DNA of 64,000 bases from Thalassolituus sp006212115 (GCF_040372045.1 NZ_BAABWH010000001.1); one strand, 5' to 3'. Shown: positions 1 to 9,542, counted from the first letter of the stretch. A program made the numbers and translations. Notes: generated by a model from the sequence alone, not told the origin.

Positions 1-41
1 TGCCTGTCGGTCCTTCGGATCGACGCATCAGCACTAAAAAT

Positions 42-68
42 GCCCCACCAGATCGCATCTGATGGGGC
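42..68. terminator. Bidirectional intrinsic terminator
   Basis: Two 12-base arms (GCCCCACCAGAT and ATCTGATGGGGC) pair with one mismatch around a CGC loop. There are A residues before and T residues after, so it could end transcription on both strands, including that of the beta-propeller gene just to the right. Confidence 0.8.
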
Positions 69-90
69 TTTTTAGTTTACGGCCGGATGA

Positions 91-1386
91 TCAATACAAA
101 GACAGCCAATCTGCCTTAAGCATCCCCTCGCGGATACGTTGCGGATGGTTACCCACATCGATACGCTTAATTTCTTCACGGGTCGCGTAGTTAATCACCG
201 AAACCTGGTCGGTTTCACTCCACGAGATCAGGCAGTTCTCGCCACTGCGATCCGACACAGCCCAGTAGGCTTTCTTACCGAGTCCCTCAAGCAAGGTGTA
301 CTCAAAGGTTTCGCGGTCAACGATGGCAGCGTAGTCATCCATAGTGCCTGCAACGCAAAGAGCTGAATCGTCCGCGCTCATCGCCAGACCATGGTGCGCC
401 GAGTCATTCACGTAATAAACCTTAGGCAGGTACGGTACGTGGTTCGGCAGTTCAGCCAGACGTGTGATGGTCTCAGTTTCCATATCGAACTCAACCAGGC
501 CATGCAGGAAGGACAACTGGAAGTAGAAGTAGCGGTAGTCGCTGGTGTGTGCCATCGGACGGATCGACGGGCTCAGATCACCCAGTCCTGCTTCTTCGAG
601 CTTGGCTTTGATGTCGATGTCCTTAACGATCTCTTCGGCTTCCGTGTCATAGACAATGAACTTACGCTCACCACGCGTCGTGTCTCGCAGCACCTTGCCG
701 TCGAAAGGCATAAACACGAAACCAATACTGGAGTGATAGATGTACTTGCCGTCGTCAGAGTACAGATTCTCATGCGGTGAATTACCCGTAGGGAAGCGAC
801 CCTCTTCTTCACCGGTGTAGACATTCAACAGGTGAACGACACTACCCGTTGAGGCAGATACCGCAACCTGAGTGCCATCTGGCGATAAGGCCATGTGATC
901 TGAGCGGACACCGTCAACTTCAAATCGCCATACGACTTCGCCATTATCCAGGTCCAGTGCCACGACATCAGCAAAGCTAGGGCGGGAAACGATCAGGAGC
1001 TCACCGTCGTTGGTACTGTACATGTCATCAACGTACTGATCATTACCTTCACCGATCAGCTGACGAATGCCAAGGAACACGGTATAGCGCCAGAAATCAG
1101 CCTTAATCTCTTCCATGCGCTCTTCGTAATCAGGAATACCGTTTACGCGGCCCAGGATTTCGTAGTTGTCACCGTCGATAACATCGATGGTACCGTCCCA
1201 GTTGTTACCAACGAAGATGGCGGGTCTCAAACCGTCGGAGTAATCCGGCGATTCCTCAACGACCTCTTCCTCCTCAACGGGAGTGTCAGGAAACAACCAA
1301 TCGAACCAGCCAGCTGACGCTGGCGCAGAAAATACAGCGGCGGCAGAGGCAAACGCGACCGCCATACCTGTTTTACGGAAATTCAT
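91..1386 (-). CDS. Secreted beta-propeller (YVTN/WD40-like) protein
   Basis: 431 aa. Residues 1-25 are a clear signal peptide ending in ASA, so the mature protein should be periplasmic or secreted. A short acidic linker (EEEEVVEES) follows, then repeated blade-like segments such as NNWDGTIDVIDG, LALSPDG-type turns (MALSPDGTQVAV) and VSVINYATREE, typical of seven-bladed YVTN/quinoprotein-like propellers. No catalytic motif is visible, so the family assignment is structural and the ligand or partner is unknown. The gene stands alone between a bidirectional terminator and a 440-bp gap. The ATG at 1386 is followed directly by the signal peptide, which supports this start. Confidence 0.7.
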   Translation of the reverse strand: MNFRKTGMAVAFASAAAVFSAPASAGWFDWLFPDTPVEEEEVVEESPDYSDGLRPAIFVGNNWDGTIDVIDGDNYEILGRVNGIPDYEERMEEIKADFWRYTVFLGIRQLIGEGNDQYVDDMYSTNDGELLIVSRPSFADVVALDLDNGEVVWRFEVDGVRSDHMALSPDGTQVAVSASTGSVVHLLNVYTGEEEGRFPTGNSPHENLYSDDGKYIYHSSIGFVFMPFDGKVLRDTTRGERKFIVYDTEAEEIVKDIDIKAKLEEAGLGDLSPSIRPMAHTSDYRYFYFQLSFLHGLVEFDMETETITRLAELPNHVPYLPKVYYVNDSAHHGLAMSADDSALCVAGTMDDYAAIVDRETFEYTLLEGLGKKAYWAVSDRSGENCLISWSETDQVSVINYATREEIKRIDVGNHPQRIREGMLKADWLSLY

Positions 1387-1829
1387 AGTAACCCCGGGGT
1401 TTTATTATCTTTATTTTTTATGAGGCGAATACGCCATTTCCCATGCTAAAACCTTGCTGTAAACCAACTCAATAGCGTGGCCAGATATACCATATGAATG
1501 CCGTTTTCTGGCCTGAATAGTCATTCGATGGAGTGATGACATTCTGCACACAAGTGGAACACACGCCCTATTAGGAAGCATAAACATTCTTTTAAACCTG
1601 GCCTGCGCCTCCAATGAACCCGTCACTACAACCGGAATTTATTTCGAGCCCGATACACTTGCTGTCTCTGTACAATTTTTTAACCGGTGAAAGAAAAGCA
1701 GCAACCTCATGAAAAGTTTCGTCTTTTTTCTTATCTGCCAGAGATCTCAGAATCCATCGCCCCCTAAAGATCCGCCGATCTGGCCTGTCCGTTGCAGCAC
1801 CATGAGGTAACGTGCGGGAAGGAGACTCT
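1387..1829. other. Gene-free stretch between divergent genes
   Basis: About 440 bp separate the beta-propeller gene (leftward) from the ectoine operon (rightward), so promoters for both must lie here. I could not place a convincing -35/-10 pair. The open frame on the minus strand at 1411-1626 has no ribosome site or recognisable protein character. No repeat or RNA gene was seen. Confidence 0.5.
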
Positions 1830-2990
1830 ATGTCTGACATCTGGCAAGACACCATCGAATTCGGTAAAGAAGTTCGTCATCGACTTCACATGAGCCCGGA
1901 ACTCAGCTGGGGAGAGCACAACACAGCCGAGACAATCCGAACGCTCCTGTCGGAACTAGGAATACGATGGAAATCCTGCACCCCAACAGGCACTGTCGCC
2001 ATCATTAACGAGAATGGCTCTACGCCAGCCATCGCCTTACGGGCCGATATTGATGCCCTCCCCATTCACGAAGCCACATCACTGGAGTGGGAATCGACCA
2101 CCCCAGGTCACATGCACGCCTGCGGCCACGACGGACATACAGCCACTCTGATCGCCGTTGCGAAATGGTTAAAGTCACATGAGGATCAACTGAACCGGCA
2201 GGTTATTCTGTTGTTCCAACCCGCAGAAGAAGGGGGGCACGGTGCCAGAGAAATGATCAAAGCCGGTGCACTTGAAGGCGTCAGCGAAATATACGGCTGG
2301 CACAACTGGCCTGCCCTCCCCTACGGCACCATGGCTTGCCCTGATAATCTGGTGATGTGCGGCAATGGGACGTTCGACATTCAACTGAATGGTAAAGGCG
2401 GCCACGCCAGTCAACCCGAAGCCTGCGATGACCTGGTACTCGCGGGCTCCGCAATCGTTGTCGCTCTGCAACAGATCATAAGCCGACAATTACCACCACA
2501 AACAAACGCCGTTATCAGTGTCACTGAATTTCACACTGGAAATGCGCCCACCGTCATGCCCGATGAAGCACGACTTTCCGGGAGCATCAGAGTACCGGAT
2601 GAAGACACCCGATCCCGCATTAATAAGGCAATATCCAACACAGCAGAGCATACAGCTGCGGTGTATGGCATCGAATGTGAGGTGACACACCATCCGCGCT
2701 ATCAGGCAACCATCAACCACCCTGAACAAGCCAGAACAGCACGGGAAGCCTGGACTGAGCAGCGTGGTCCTGAAGGGCTGAAACACGGACATACAATGCC
2801 CGTTATGGCATCAGAAGACTTCAGCTATTACCTCAGATATATCCCCGGTGCATTCGCACTGATAGGAAGTGATGATGGTCAACGCTACCCTCACCCCTGC
2901 CATAGCCCTAAATACGATTTTAATGACAGGCTGATAGAGGACGTCTGTCGCTGGTTCTGCAGACTAACCGGAATGCGCACCCCGCCCTGA
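1830..2990 (+). CDS. doeB2: M20-family N-acetyl-diaminobutyrate deacetylase, DoeB2 type
   Basis: 386 aa, starting at the ATG at 1830 behind a strong GGAAGGAG site; an upstream in-frame GTG at 1812 is less likely. Metal-binding motifs of the M20 amidohydrolase family are present: HACGHDGHTA, EEGGHGA, GWHNWP and the late ASEDFSYY. By context it should remove the acetyl group from N-acetyl-L-2,4-diaminobutyrate, the second step of ectoine degradation. The original Halomonas elongata DoeB belongs to the AstE/AspA family, so this is the alternative M20-type enzyme. The family is broad (hippurate and amino-acid amidohydrolases); the substrate is inferred from the three neighbours, which complete the pathway. 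Confidence 0.75.
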   Translation: MSDIWQDTIEFGKEVRHRLHMSPELSWGEHNTAETIRTLLSELGIRWKSCTPTGTVAIINENGSTPAIALRADIDALPIHEATSLEWESTTPGHMHACGHDGHTATLIAVAKWLKSHEDQLNRQVILLFQPAEEGGHGAREMIKAGALEGVSEIYGWHNWPALPYGTMACPDNLVMCGNGTFDIQLNGKGGHASQPEACDDLVLAGSAIVVALQQIISRQLPPQTNAVISVTEFHTGNAPTVMPDEARLSGSIRVPDEDTRSRINKAISNTAEHTAAVYGIECEVTHHPRYQATINHPEQARTAREAWTEQRGPEGLKHGHTMPVMASEDFSYYLRYIPGAFALIGSDDGQRYPHPCHSPKYDFNDRLIEDVCRWFCRLTGMRTPP

Positions 2991-3037
2991 AATTTTCTTC
3001 TGATATGAATATTTTTAATTAATCAGAGGAAATATCT

Positions 3038-4312
3038 ATGACTATTTTCGAACAACGCGAATCCAATATTCGCGCGTACAGCCGTGTCTATCCGGTAACA
3101 TTTAAATCTGCAAAAAATGCTCGCCAGACCGATGAAAACGGAAAGGTGTATATCGACTTTTTTGCCGGTGCCGGTGTGCTTAACTTTGGCCACAATAATG
3201 CCAATATGATTGCTGCGATGATTGACTATATGCAGAACGATGGCGTGCTTCACAGCCTCGATATGCAGACGACAGCGAAGGCGGAGTTTATGCAGACCTT
3301 TGAGGAGGTCATTCTTAAGCCGCGCAACATGCCTCATAAAATCCAGTTTATGGGACCAACCGGAACCAACGCCGTTGAGGCAGCCATGAAGCTTGCTCGC
3401 CGCGCAACGGGTCGACAAGAGATTCTCGCCTTCAGCAAAGGATTTCATGGCATGACACTGGGGGCACTGGCAGCAACCGCGAATGCGTATTTCCGTAATG
3501 CAGCGGGAGTGCCGCTGAATCATGTACGTCATGAAGCATTTGGTTGTTCAACTCCGTGTGCTGGCTGTAACCAGGGGTGTGGACTGGAAAATATTGATCA
3601 TATCCGAGCACGCTACAAAGATCCCTCTTCCGGGCTGGAGGCACCCGCTGCAATTTTATTGGAAACCATTCAGGCAGAAGGTGGGGTCAACGTTGCCAGC
3701 AAACAATGGCTGCAGGGTATTGCTGCTCTGGCAAAAGAACTAGGCGCACTATTAATCGTCGATGAAATTCAGGTTGGCTGCGGTCGCACTGGCTCGTATT
3801 TCAGTTTCGACGATATGGGTATTTCACCTGATATCGTCTGTATGGCAAAAGGCATTGGTGGCGTGGGTACGCCCATGGCGATGAATCTGGTTCACCCCGA
3901 TATCGATAAGCTCTGGTCGCCGGGAGAACATACCGGAACCTTCCGAGGCCAAAACCTGTCGTTTGTCGCGGGTAAAGTGGCGCTCGACTACTTCCGACAC
4001 GGCGACCTGATGGAAAACGTTAAGAAAAAGCACGACGTCGTTGAACAACACCTGATGCCGCTACTGCACGCGGATAAATCTCTGCAATTGCGTGGCAAAG
4101 GATTAATCTTCGGACTGGACATGGGAGACGGCGAACGCGCCGCAGCGGTCGTTTCCGAATGCTTTAACAAAGGACTGATTATCGCCGCCTGCGGAACCGG
4201 AGGGCGTGTTCTCAAAATCATCCCGCCATTGACCATTCCTGTCAGTGATCTTATCGAAGGTCTCGATACATTGATCAGCGCCATCAACAGCGTTATGGAG
4301 GAAGCAGCATGA
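3038..4312 (+). CDS. doeD: Class III PLP aminotransferase, diaminobutyrate type (DoeD/EctB-like)
   Basis: 424 aa with a good AGAGGAAA site before the ATG. It has the class III aminotransferase layout: GPTGTNAVEAAMK for phosphate binding, the VDEIQVGCGRTG aspartate motif, and the probable Schiff-base lysine K271 in MAKGIGG. Segments such as GEHTGTFRGQN and EGGVNVAS resemble EctB-type diaminobutyrate aminotransferases. It would convert diaminobutyrate to aspartate semialdehyde. A loop around residues 170-181 carries four cysteines (C-x3-C-x2-C-x3-C), which I do not recall in EctB. The last codons overlap the start of the next gene (ATGA), indicating translational coupling. Confidence 0.8.
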   Translation: MTIFEQRESNIRAYSRVYPVTFKSAKNARQTDENGKVYIDFFAGAGVLNFGHNNANMIAAMIDYMQNDGVLHSLDMQTTAKAEFMQTFEEVILKPRNMPHKIQFMGPTGTNAVEAAMKLARRATGRQEILAFSKGFHGMTLGALAATANAYFRNAAGVPLNHVRHEAFGCSTPCAGCNQGCGLENIDHIRARYKDPSSGLEAPAAILLETIQAEGGVNVASKQWLQGIAALAKELGALLIVDEIQVGCGRTGSYFSFDDMGISPDIVCMAKGIGGVGTPMAMNLVHPDIDKLWSPGEHTGTFRGQNLSFVAGKVALDYFRHGDLMENVKKKHDVVEQHLMPLLHADKSLQLRGKGLIFGLDMGDGERAAAVVSECFNKGLIIAACGTGGRVLKIIPPLTIPVSDLIEGLDTLISAINSVMEEAA

Positions 4313-5610
4313 TTGAACGTGATGATATGACTTTCCCGCATTCTGAATACGTACGCCGGATCGAAGCATTGCGCGCCCGTATTGAGGAACGCCACCTGGA
4401 CGCCGTGGTCATTTCCGATCCGGAAAATATCATGTACCTCACCGACTACCAGACAACGGGTTACAGCTTCTTTCAGGCCTTGGTAGTCCCCTTAGAAAAA
4501 GAACCTTTTATGATCACCCGAGCGCTCGAGGAGTCCAATGTTATCGCTCGGACATGGGTCGATCTGACCCGTCCATACCCGGATACCGGTGATGCCATGC
4601 AAATGCTGGTCGATGCGTTGCGTGAATTTGGTCTCGCCAATAAGCGTATCGGCTACGAACGCAACAGCTATTTCTTTCCTGCCTACCATCAGGATGTGAT
4701 TCATACCTCACTGAAAGACGGCAAACTCATGGACTGTTTCGGTATCGTAGAAGAAGGTCGTGTGTGTAAGTCAGCCGTTGAAATTGAATTAATGAAACGT
4801 GCGGCTAAAGCGACAGAGGCGGGAATGGCCGCCGGGATCGAGGCCTGTCGCGCAGGCGTCAGTGAAAATGAGATTGGCGCAGCAATCAGCGCAGGTATGT
4901 TTGCGGCTGGCGGAGAGGTCCCCGCGGTGATGCCGTACGTGACTTCCGGACCTCGTACCATGATTGGTCATGCCACCTGGGAAGGTCGCATCGTGCAGCC
5001 GAATGAGCATGTATTTCTTGAGGTGGGTGGCTGCTACCGTCGCTATCACACCGCTATGATGCGTACGGTCATGTTAGGAGAGTTGACGGATTCCATGTAT
5101 CAGGCACAAGAGACCATGAAACGTGCGTTAGATGCCGTACACACTATGGTTCAGCCAGGCATGACGGTATCGGATGTCGATAATCTGGTACGTAATATTA
5201 TTTCTGACAACTCAGTCGGTGCCCGCCTTATCACCCGCTCAGGCTATTCCATTGGGATCGCCTTTCCACCAAGTTGGGACGAGGGTTATATCGTCAGTTT
5301 GAAACAAGGCGAAGGAACCGTATTAAAAGAAGGCATGACCTTCCATCTTATTCCATGGATGTGGGGCGTAGACGGCGATAAAACTTGTGGTATTTCCGAC
5401 ACGATTTACGTCACGGATGAAGGTTGTAAATCCTTCTTCAACATGGAGCGGGATTTCACCGTCAAACCCGATCAGGGAGTGACAAAAAGTGATGACAGCG
5501 CTGCTTGTATTGACCTCGACAGCGCACGCAGTAAAAGCACAGCCAGTCAAACGTCACCGGACACCGCCAAGGTATCAGGTAAAAAACAAAAAGCTGGCAC
5601 GAGCGCCTGA
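4309..5610 (+). CDS. doeA: Ectoine hydrolase (M24 creatinase/prolidase fold)
   Basis: 433 aa, overlapping the aminotransferase stop by four bases, with GGAGGAAG just before the start. The N-terminal half is a creatinase N-domain (DAVVISDPENIMYLTDY) and the C-terminal half a pita-bread M24 domain. Motifs GYSIGIAFPPSW, MTFHLIPWMWG and GATWEGR-like IGHATWEGR match what I know of DoeA/EutD ectoine hydrolases, which open the ectoine ring to N-acetyl-diaminobutyrate. The last 50 residues are a low-complexity Ser/Lys-rich tail (DSARSKSTASQTSPD) unlike the rest. Strong assignment, supported by operon context. Confidence 0.88.
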   Translation: MIERDDMTFPHSEYVRRIEALRARIEERHLDAVVISDPENIMYLTDYQTTGYSFFQALVVPLEKEPFMITRALEESNVIARTWVDLTRPYPDTGDAMQMLVDALREFGLANKRIGYERNSYFFPAYHQDVIHTSLKDGKLMDCFGIVEEGRVCKSAVEIELMKRAAKATEAGMAAGIEACRAGVSENEIGAAISAGMFAAGGEVPAVMPYVTSGPRTMIGHATWEGRIVQPNEHVFLEVGGCYRRYHTAMMRTVMLGELTDSMYQAQETMKRALDAVHTMVQPGMTVSDVDNLVRNIISDNSVGARLITRSGYSIGIAFPPSWDEGYIVSLKQGEGTVLKEGMTFHLIPWMWGVDGDKTCGISDTIYVTDEGCKSFFNMERDFTVKPDQGVTKSDDSAACIDLDSARSKSTASQTSPDTAKVSGKKQKAGTSA

Positions 5611-5620
5611 GGAGATCACT

Positions 5621-6979
5621 ATGCTGTCACCTGTAAACCCAACAACGGGAATGCCTCTGCCAGAGGTCTGTTCGCTGACCGACTCTGAAGCAGAAAGCAT
5701 TATTAATAAAGCCAACATGGCGTTTCCAGCGTGGAAAGCGCTGGCTATTTCTCAACGTGCAATATTGCTGAAAAAGGTCGCTCAAGGCTTACGACTTCAA
5801 CAAAGTCGTTTAGCCGAATTAATGGCTGAAGAAATGGGAAAACCTCTGCGCGAAGGACTGGCCGAGGTTGAGAAGTCCGCTTTTTGCGCTGAGTACTACG
5901 CCGACCAGGCTGAAACTTTTTTATCATCCGAAGCACTGCCATCGGATGCCCGTGAAAGCTATGTCTGCCACCAGCCACTGGGCACCGTGCTCGGTATTCT
6001 CCCCTGGAACGCTCCTGTGTGGCTTGCACTACGATTCCTGGCACCGGCACTGATGGCAGGCAATACCTGCGTAATGAAACCCGACCCGAATGTGCCTGCC
6101 ACAGGCGCATTACTGACGGAAATATTTCAGTCGATATTGCCTGCTGGAGTTATGGAAAACCTGCCCATCACCACTGACATGGTAGGGGCCGCAATCGATC
6201 ATGCAGCGATTAAAGCGGTGTCTTTCACGGGCTCCAGTGCGGCAGGTCAACAGGTTGCTGCGCGAGCAGCGGCCGGTCTTAAACCTGCAGTTCTGGAATT
6301 AGGAGGCTCTGACCCCTGCATCGTCCTTGCGGATGCGGATATTGAGAAAGCCTGCGATGTCATCACACTCTCACGCATGATCAATGCCGGGCAGTCCTGT
6401 ATTGCGGCGAAGCGGATTATCATCGAAGAACGTATCTACGATACCGTCGTAGCCGCATTAAAAGCTCGCTTCGATGCCCTGACGCTCGGTAACCCTTCAG
6501 AGTTGAGTGAGGCCATTGGGCCGCTTGCCCGTGAAGATTTACGCAAGCAACTTCATGGGCAGGTTATGCGCTCAATTGAAATGGGTGCTATCTGCATTAC
6601 GGGTGGGGAAATTCCGTCAACGGACGGATTTTATTATCCCCCCACTTTACTGGGTGATGTTTCACCGGACATGGCCGTGTTCTCGGAAGAGACTTTTGGT
6701 CCGGTATTGGCACTCTGCAAAGCCACCGACTTTGATCATGCCTTAGCACTGGCAAACCAAACCGAATACGGTCTGGGCTCCAGTATCTGGACAACTAATG
6801 AGGTGTTTGCCAAACGCGCGGCATTAGAGTTGAACGCTGGGCAGGTAGCCATTAATGGCATTGTCAAAACCGACCCACGCCTTCCTAGTGGTGGCATAGG
6901 AAAATCCGGTTACGGGCGCGAGCTTGGCCCACATGGTATTCGCGAATTCGTGAATATCAAACAGGTCTGGGCTGCCTGA
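5621..6979 (+). CDS. doeC: Aldehyde dehydrogenase, aspartate-semialdehyde/succinate-semialdehyde type
   Basis: 452 aa from the ATG at 5621, which follows a TGAGGAG site that overlaps the end of the hydrolase gene; an open frame reaches further upstream inside that gene but lacks a ribosome site. ALDH hallmarks: LPWNAP, SFTGSS, the general base E226 in LELGG, and the nucleophile C260 in NAGQSC. It is on the short side for succinate-semialdehyde dehydrogenases, which it otherwise resembles. As the last gene of the ectoine operon it should oxidise aspartate semialdehyde to aspartate (DoeC). The exact substrate is an inference from context. Confidence 0.8.
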   Translation: MLSPVNPTTGMPLPEVCSLTDSEAESIINKANMAFPAWKALAISQRAILLKKVAQGLRLQQSRLAELMAEEMGKPLREGLAEVEKSAFCAEYYADQAETFLSSEALPSDARESYVCHQPLGTVLGILPWNAPVWLALRFLAPALMAGNTCVMKPDPNVPATGALLTEIFQSILPAGVMENLPITTDMVGAAIDHAAIKAVSFTGSSAAGQQVAARAAAGLKPAVLELGGSDPCIVLADADIEKACDVITLSRMINAGQSCIAAKRIIIEERIYDTVVAALKARFDALTLGNPSELSEAIGPLAREDLRKQLHGQVMRSIEMGAICITGGEIPSTDGFYYPPTLLGDVSPDMAVFSEETFGPVLALCKATDFDHALALANQTEYGLGSSIWTTNEVFAKRAALELNAGQVAINGIVKTDPRLPSGGIGKSGYGRELGPHGIREFVNIKQVWAA

Positions 6980-7000
6980 GCAGACCTCCGTCCAAACAAA

Positions 7001-7022
7001 AACCGGGCACTGCCCGGTTTTC
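7001..7022 (+). terminator. Terminator of the ectoine operon
   Basis: AACCGGGC and GCCCGGTT form an 8-bp stem around a 3-base loop, followed by TTTC, 20 bases behind the aldehyde dehydrogenase stop. Confidence 0.8.
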
Positions 7023-7117
7023 TGTAGTTACTAATAGTTGCTAATAGTTGCCATACTGGCTTCTAACTATCGCTCCAGACCTATCGGCTCTGAGCTGATT
7101 CTTATTTGCTATTCAAT

Positions 7118-7183
7118 CTCGGGGACGCCGTAAATACATCCATGTAGGCTCGGGCGCAGCATCCATGCTGCGCACGCCCCGAG
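7118..7183. repeat. 66-bp palindromic repeat with three stems
   Basis: Outer arms CTCGGGG (7118-7124) and CCCCGAG (7177-7183) enclose two perfect inner hairpins, TACAT-cc-ATGTA (7135-7146) and GCAGCAT-cc-ATGCTGC (7157-7172). Both inner loops sit in the same ATCCAT core. The fold is a three-way junction. I recall similar ATCCAT palindromes from intergenic regions of Marinobacter and Pseudomonas relatives, but cannot check copy number here. Confidence 0.7.
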
Positions 7184-7238
7184 CTCAAACACCAAACAAG
7201 AATGCTCAGAACCAACCGACATAAGGATAAAGTAAGTT

Positions 7239-9521
7239 CTATGCTACAGACGTCAGCCCGGCATGATCGCCCTTGCCATTTTTGCGGGCGCTAGCGGCTA
7301 CTGCCGATAGGAATTCTTTTCCCCAGTAGTCAATATCATAGTAACTGACCACATCGTACGCTTCGGCCATACGTGCAGCCGCATCATCAGGGTGGATAGA
7401 AAGAGCAAAATAACATGTCTCCGCCATTTCAGCGGGGTCGTGTGGGTTGCACAGTACTGCGCCTTTCACTTCGGCGGCCGCCCCGGCAAATTCTGACAGA
7501 ACAAGTACCCCTTTACCCGAGGTTTGCCCCTGAGTCGCAACGTATTCTTTAGCGACCAGATTCAGACCATCGCGCAATGGTGTAATCCACATTACATCCG
7601 CCATAGCGTAGTAGGCGACCAGTTCATCAAACGGCACCGCACGGAAGAAGAATTGCACCGGCGTCCAGCCAACCTGTGCATATTTACCATTGATTCGCCC
7701 TACCGCCTGCTCGATTTCGCTTTGTAGCTCATCGTACACCGTCATCTCTTTTGCAGCCGGAACGCAGACAGTCACCAGAGTCACTTTCCCATGAAGCTCA
7801 GGATGCTCTTCCAATAACCGCTCAAATGCTTCCAGTTTGGCGGGAATCCCTTTGGTGTAGTCCAGACGCTCTACTGACAGAACCAATTTCACACCCTGAA
7901 GTTCATCACGTAACTCTTCCATGCGCTGCTGAATATCTGGCTTTTCTAGTGCCGTCTCAACGCGATTAAGATCAAGTCCCACAGGATGAGCACCCAACGA
8001 AATAATTCGGTCGTTGACTTTAATTTGAGTGGTCATTTCATCAAGACCGACAGCACAGCCATACGTCAGAAAGCGCGGCGCACACCCCGTACGCTCGACC
8101 ACGTCAAATGGCATAACCCCTTTGGCGACATCGATAAAGTTTTCTGACTGGCGTGGAATATGGAAGCCAATGTAGTCGCATTGCAGCAAGCTACCGACGA
8201 TTTCTTTTCTCCATGGCAGGACATTAAAGACGTCTGCTGATGGGAAATAAGTGTGATGAAAGAATGCAATGTTTACATCCGGTCGCAGCTCGCGAAGATA
8301 AGCAGGCACCATCCACAAGTTGTAGTCATGCAGCCATACCGTCGCACCTTCCGCTGCCTCACAGGCCGCCTGTTCTGCAAACTTGCGGTTTACCTCACAG
8401 AACACATTCCAGTGATCTTCTTCGAAGCTCGCTCTTTCCCAAAAGGTATGCAATGTTGGCCAGAAGGCTTCTTTCGAGAAGCGTTTGTAAAAGATATCCA
8501 CTTCCTCTTTCGATAAGCCCACACGAGCGGCGATCAGATTGGGATATTTTTCTTTATCAACATCGGTGTGTGTTTCAAACGTTTTAAGACTTTCATCTTT
8601 GATTGACCACGCAACCCACGCGCCTTTTTTACCGTCTTTAAAGAAGCTCGCTAAAGTCGGAATAATGCCATTTGGCGAACGATGTGGACGGCGTTTCATC
8701 TCTCCGTCTTCGATGTATTCTTCGTACGGCAAACGATGATAGATAATCACCAGGTCGGAGCTACCGGGTGTCACTTCATCCCGGCTTTCTGCATCAATAC
8801 CTTCTGTACCCAAAAAGCCAAAGTGACTGAATGCTTCGAGAATACCGCCTGCTCCGGGTGCGGAAGCATGATAAACACGCGCCCTCCCTTCTGTTGCTGA
8901 AAGGAGTCCTTTTTCGGATTCTCCAACACACACGCCAATGAAATCATGCTCATACATCGAAAGATCATTTAATGTATCGCCCGCCACCATGACATCAGAT
9001 TTATCAATGTTCAGGTGTTCTATAAGAGCTGTGAGCGTCGAGCCTTTATTAACATTACGCGGCAGAAAATCGAGATATAAATCAGCAGAATATAGAACGT
9101 CACAGTTCAGAGATTCACCGATTTGTTCAATTTCTTCGCGATGTTTTTCCATCACATCCGGCGCGACAAAATACGAACAACGACGCTCTTGTGGTACATC
9201 CTGACGCACAAGACCTTCGATGTGTTCTACCGCGGCATGAATCGTGTACTCACCCGGCCATTTATCATCGATACGCGACTGAACCTCGACCACAGCCTGT
9301 AAGTTGTCGCCATCCACAACCGTACAGCCGACATCACTGATAATGTAGTCTGGCTGGGGAATGGTCGGGTCAGCCAATAAAGGCATGACGGACTCAAGTC
9401 CGCGCCCGGTGACAAAAATAAGATCAATATCAGGATGGGCAGCGATCAGCTGATAAAGCTGCTGACGCTGTTCAGAAGAGCCACCAAGAAATGTACCGTC
9501 GAGGTCTGTTGCAAGTAACAT
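7239..9521 (-). CDS. ggpPS: Fused glucosylglycerol-phosphate phosphatase/synthase
   Basis: 760 aa from the ATG at 9521, chosen over the GTG at 9542 because GCGGAG lies 7 bases before it. Residues 1-250 are a HAD phosphatase (LATDLDGTF and VAGDTLNDLSMYE). Residues 270-750 are a GT20 glycosyltransferase like trehalose-6-phosphate synthase, with IIYHRLPYEEY, FHHTYFPSADVF, VERLDYTKGI and RDGLNLVAKEY. This order (phosphatase first) is what is known for the bifunctional GgpPS of Pseudomonas and Stenotrophomonas, which makes the compatible solute glucosylglycerol from a glucose nucleotide and glycerol-3-phosphate. A trehalose enzyme would usually have the reverse order. The gene two places away encodes the matching phosphorylase. 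Confidence 0.85.
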   Translation of the reverse strand: MLLATDLDGTFLGGSSEQRQQLYQLIAAHPDIDLIFVTGRGLESVMPLLADPTIPQPDYIISDVGCTVVDGDNLQAVVEVQSRIDDKWPGEYTIHAAVEHIEGLVRQDVPQERRCSYFVAPDVMEKHREEIEQIGESLNCDVLYSADLYLDFLPRNVNKGSTLTALIEHLNIDKSDVMVAGDTLNDLSMYEHDFIGVCVGESEKGLLSATEGRARVYHASAPGAGGILEAFSHFGFLGTEGIDAESRDEVTPGSSDLVIIYHRLPYEEYIEDGEMKRRPHRSPNGIIPTLASFFKDGKKGAWVAWSIKDESLKTFETHTDVDKEKYPNLIAARVGLSKEEVDIFYKRFSKEAFWPTLHTFWERASFEEDHWNVFCEVNRKFAEQAACEAAEGATVWLHDYNLWMVPAYLRELRPDVNIAFFHHTYFPSADVFNVLPWRKEIVGSLLQCDYIGFHIPRQSENFIDVAKGVMPFDVVERTGCAPRFLTYGCAVGLDEMTTQIKVNDRIISLGAHPVGLDLNRVETALEKPDIQQRMEELRDELQGVKLVLSVERLDYTKGIPAKLEAFERLLEEHPELHGKVTLVTVCVPAAKEMTVYDELQSEIEQAVGRINGKYAQVGWTPVQFFFRAVPFDELVAYYAMADVMWITPLRDGLNLVAKEYVATQGQTSGKGVLVLSEFAGAAAEVKGAVLCNPHDPAEMAETCYFALSIHPDDAAARMAEAYDVVSYYDIDYWGKEFLSAVAASARKNGKGDHAGLTSVA

Positions 9522-9542
9522 AATTTTCTCCGCTGTCCGCAC

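Noticed and set aside
1411..1626. 71-codon minus-strand frame in the gap before the ectoine operon
   Set aside because: No ribosome site, no signal or domain, irregular composition; most likely chance.
7239..9521. Trehalose-6-phosphate synthase/phosphatase fusion
   Set aside because: The phosphatase domain comes first and the phosphorylase partner fits glucosylglycerol; trehalose fusions have the opposite order.
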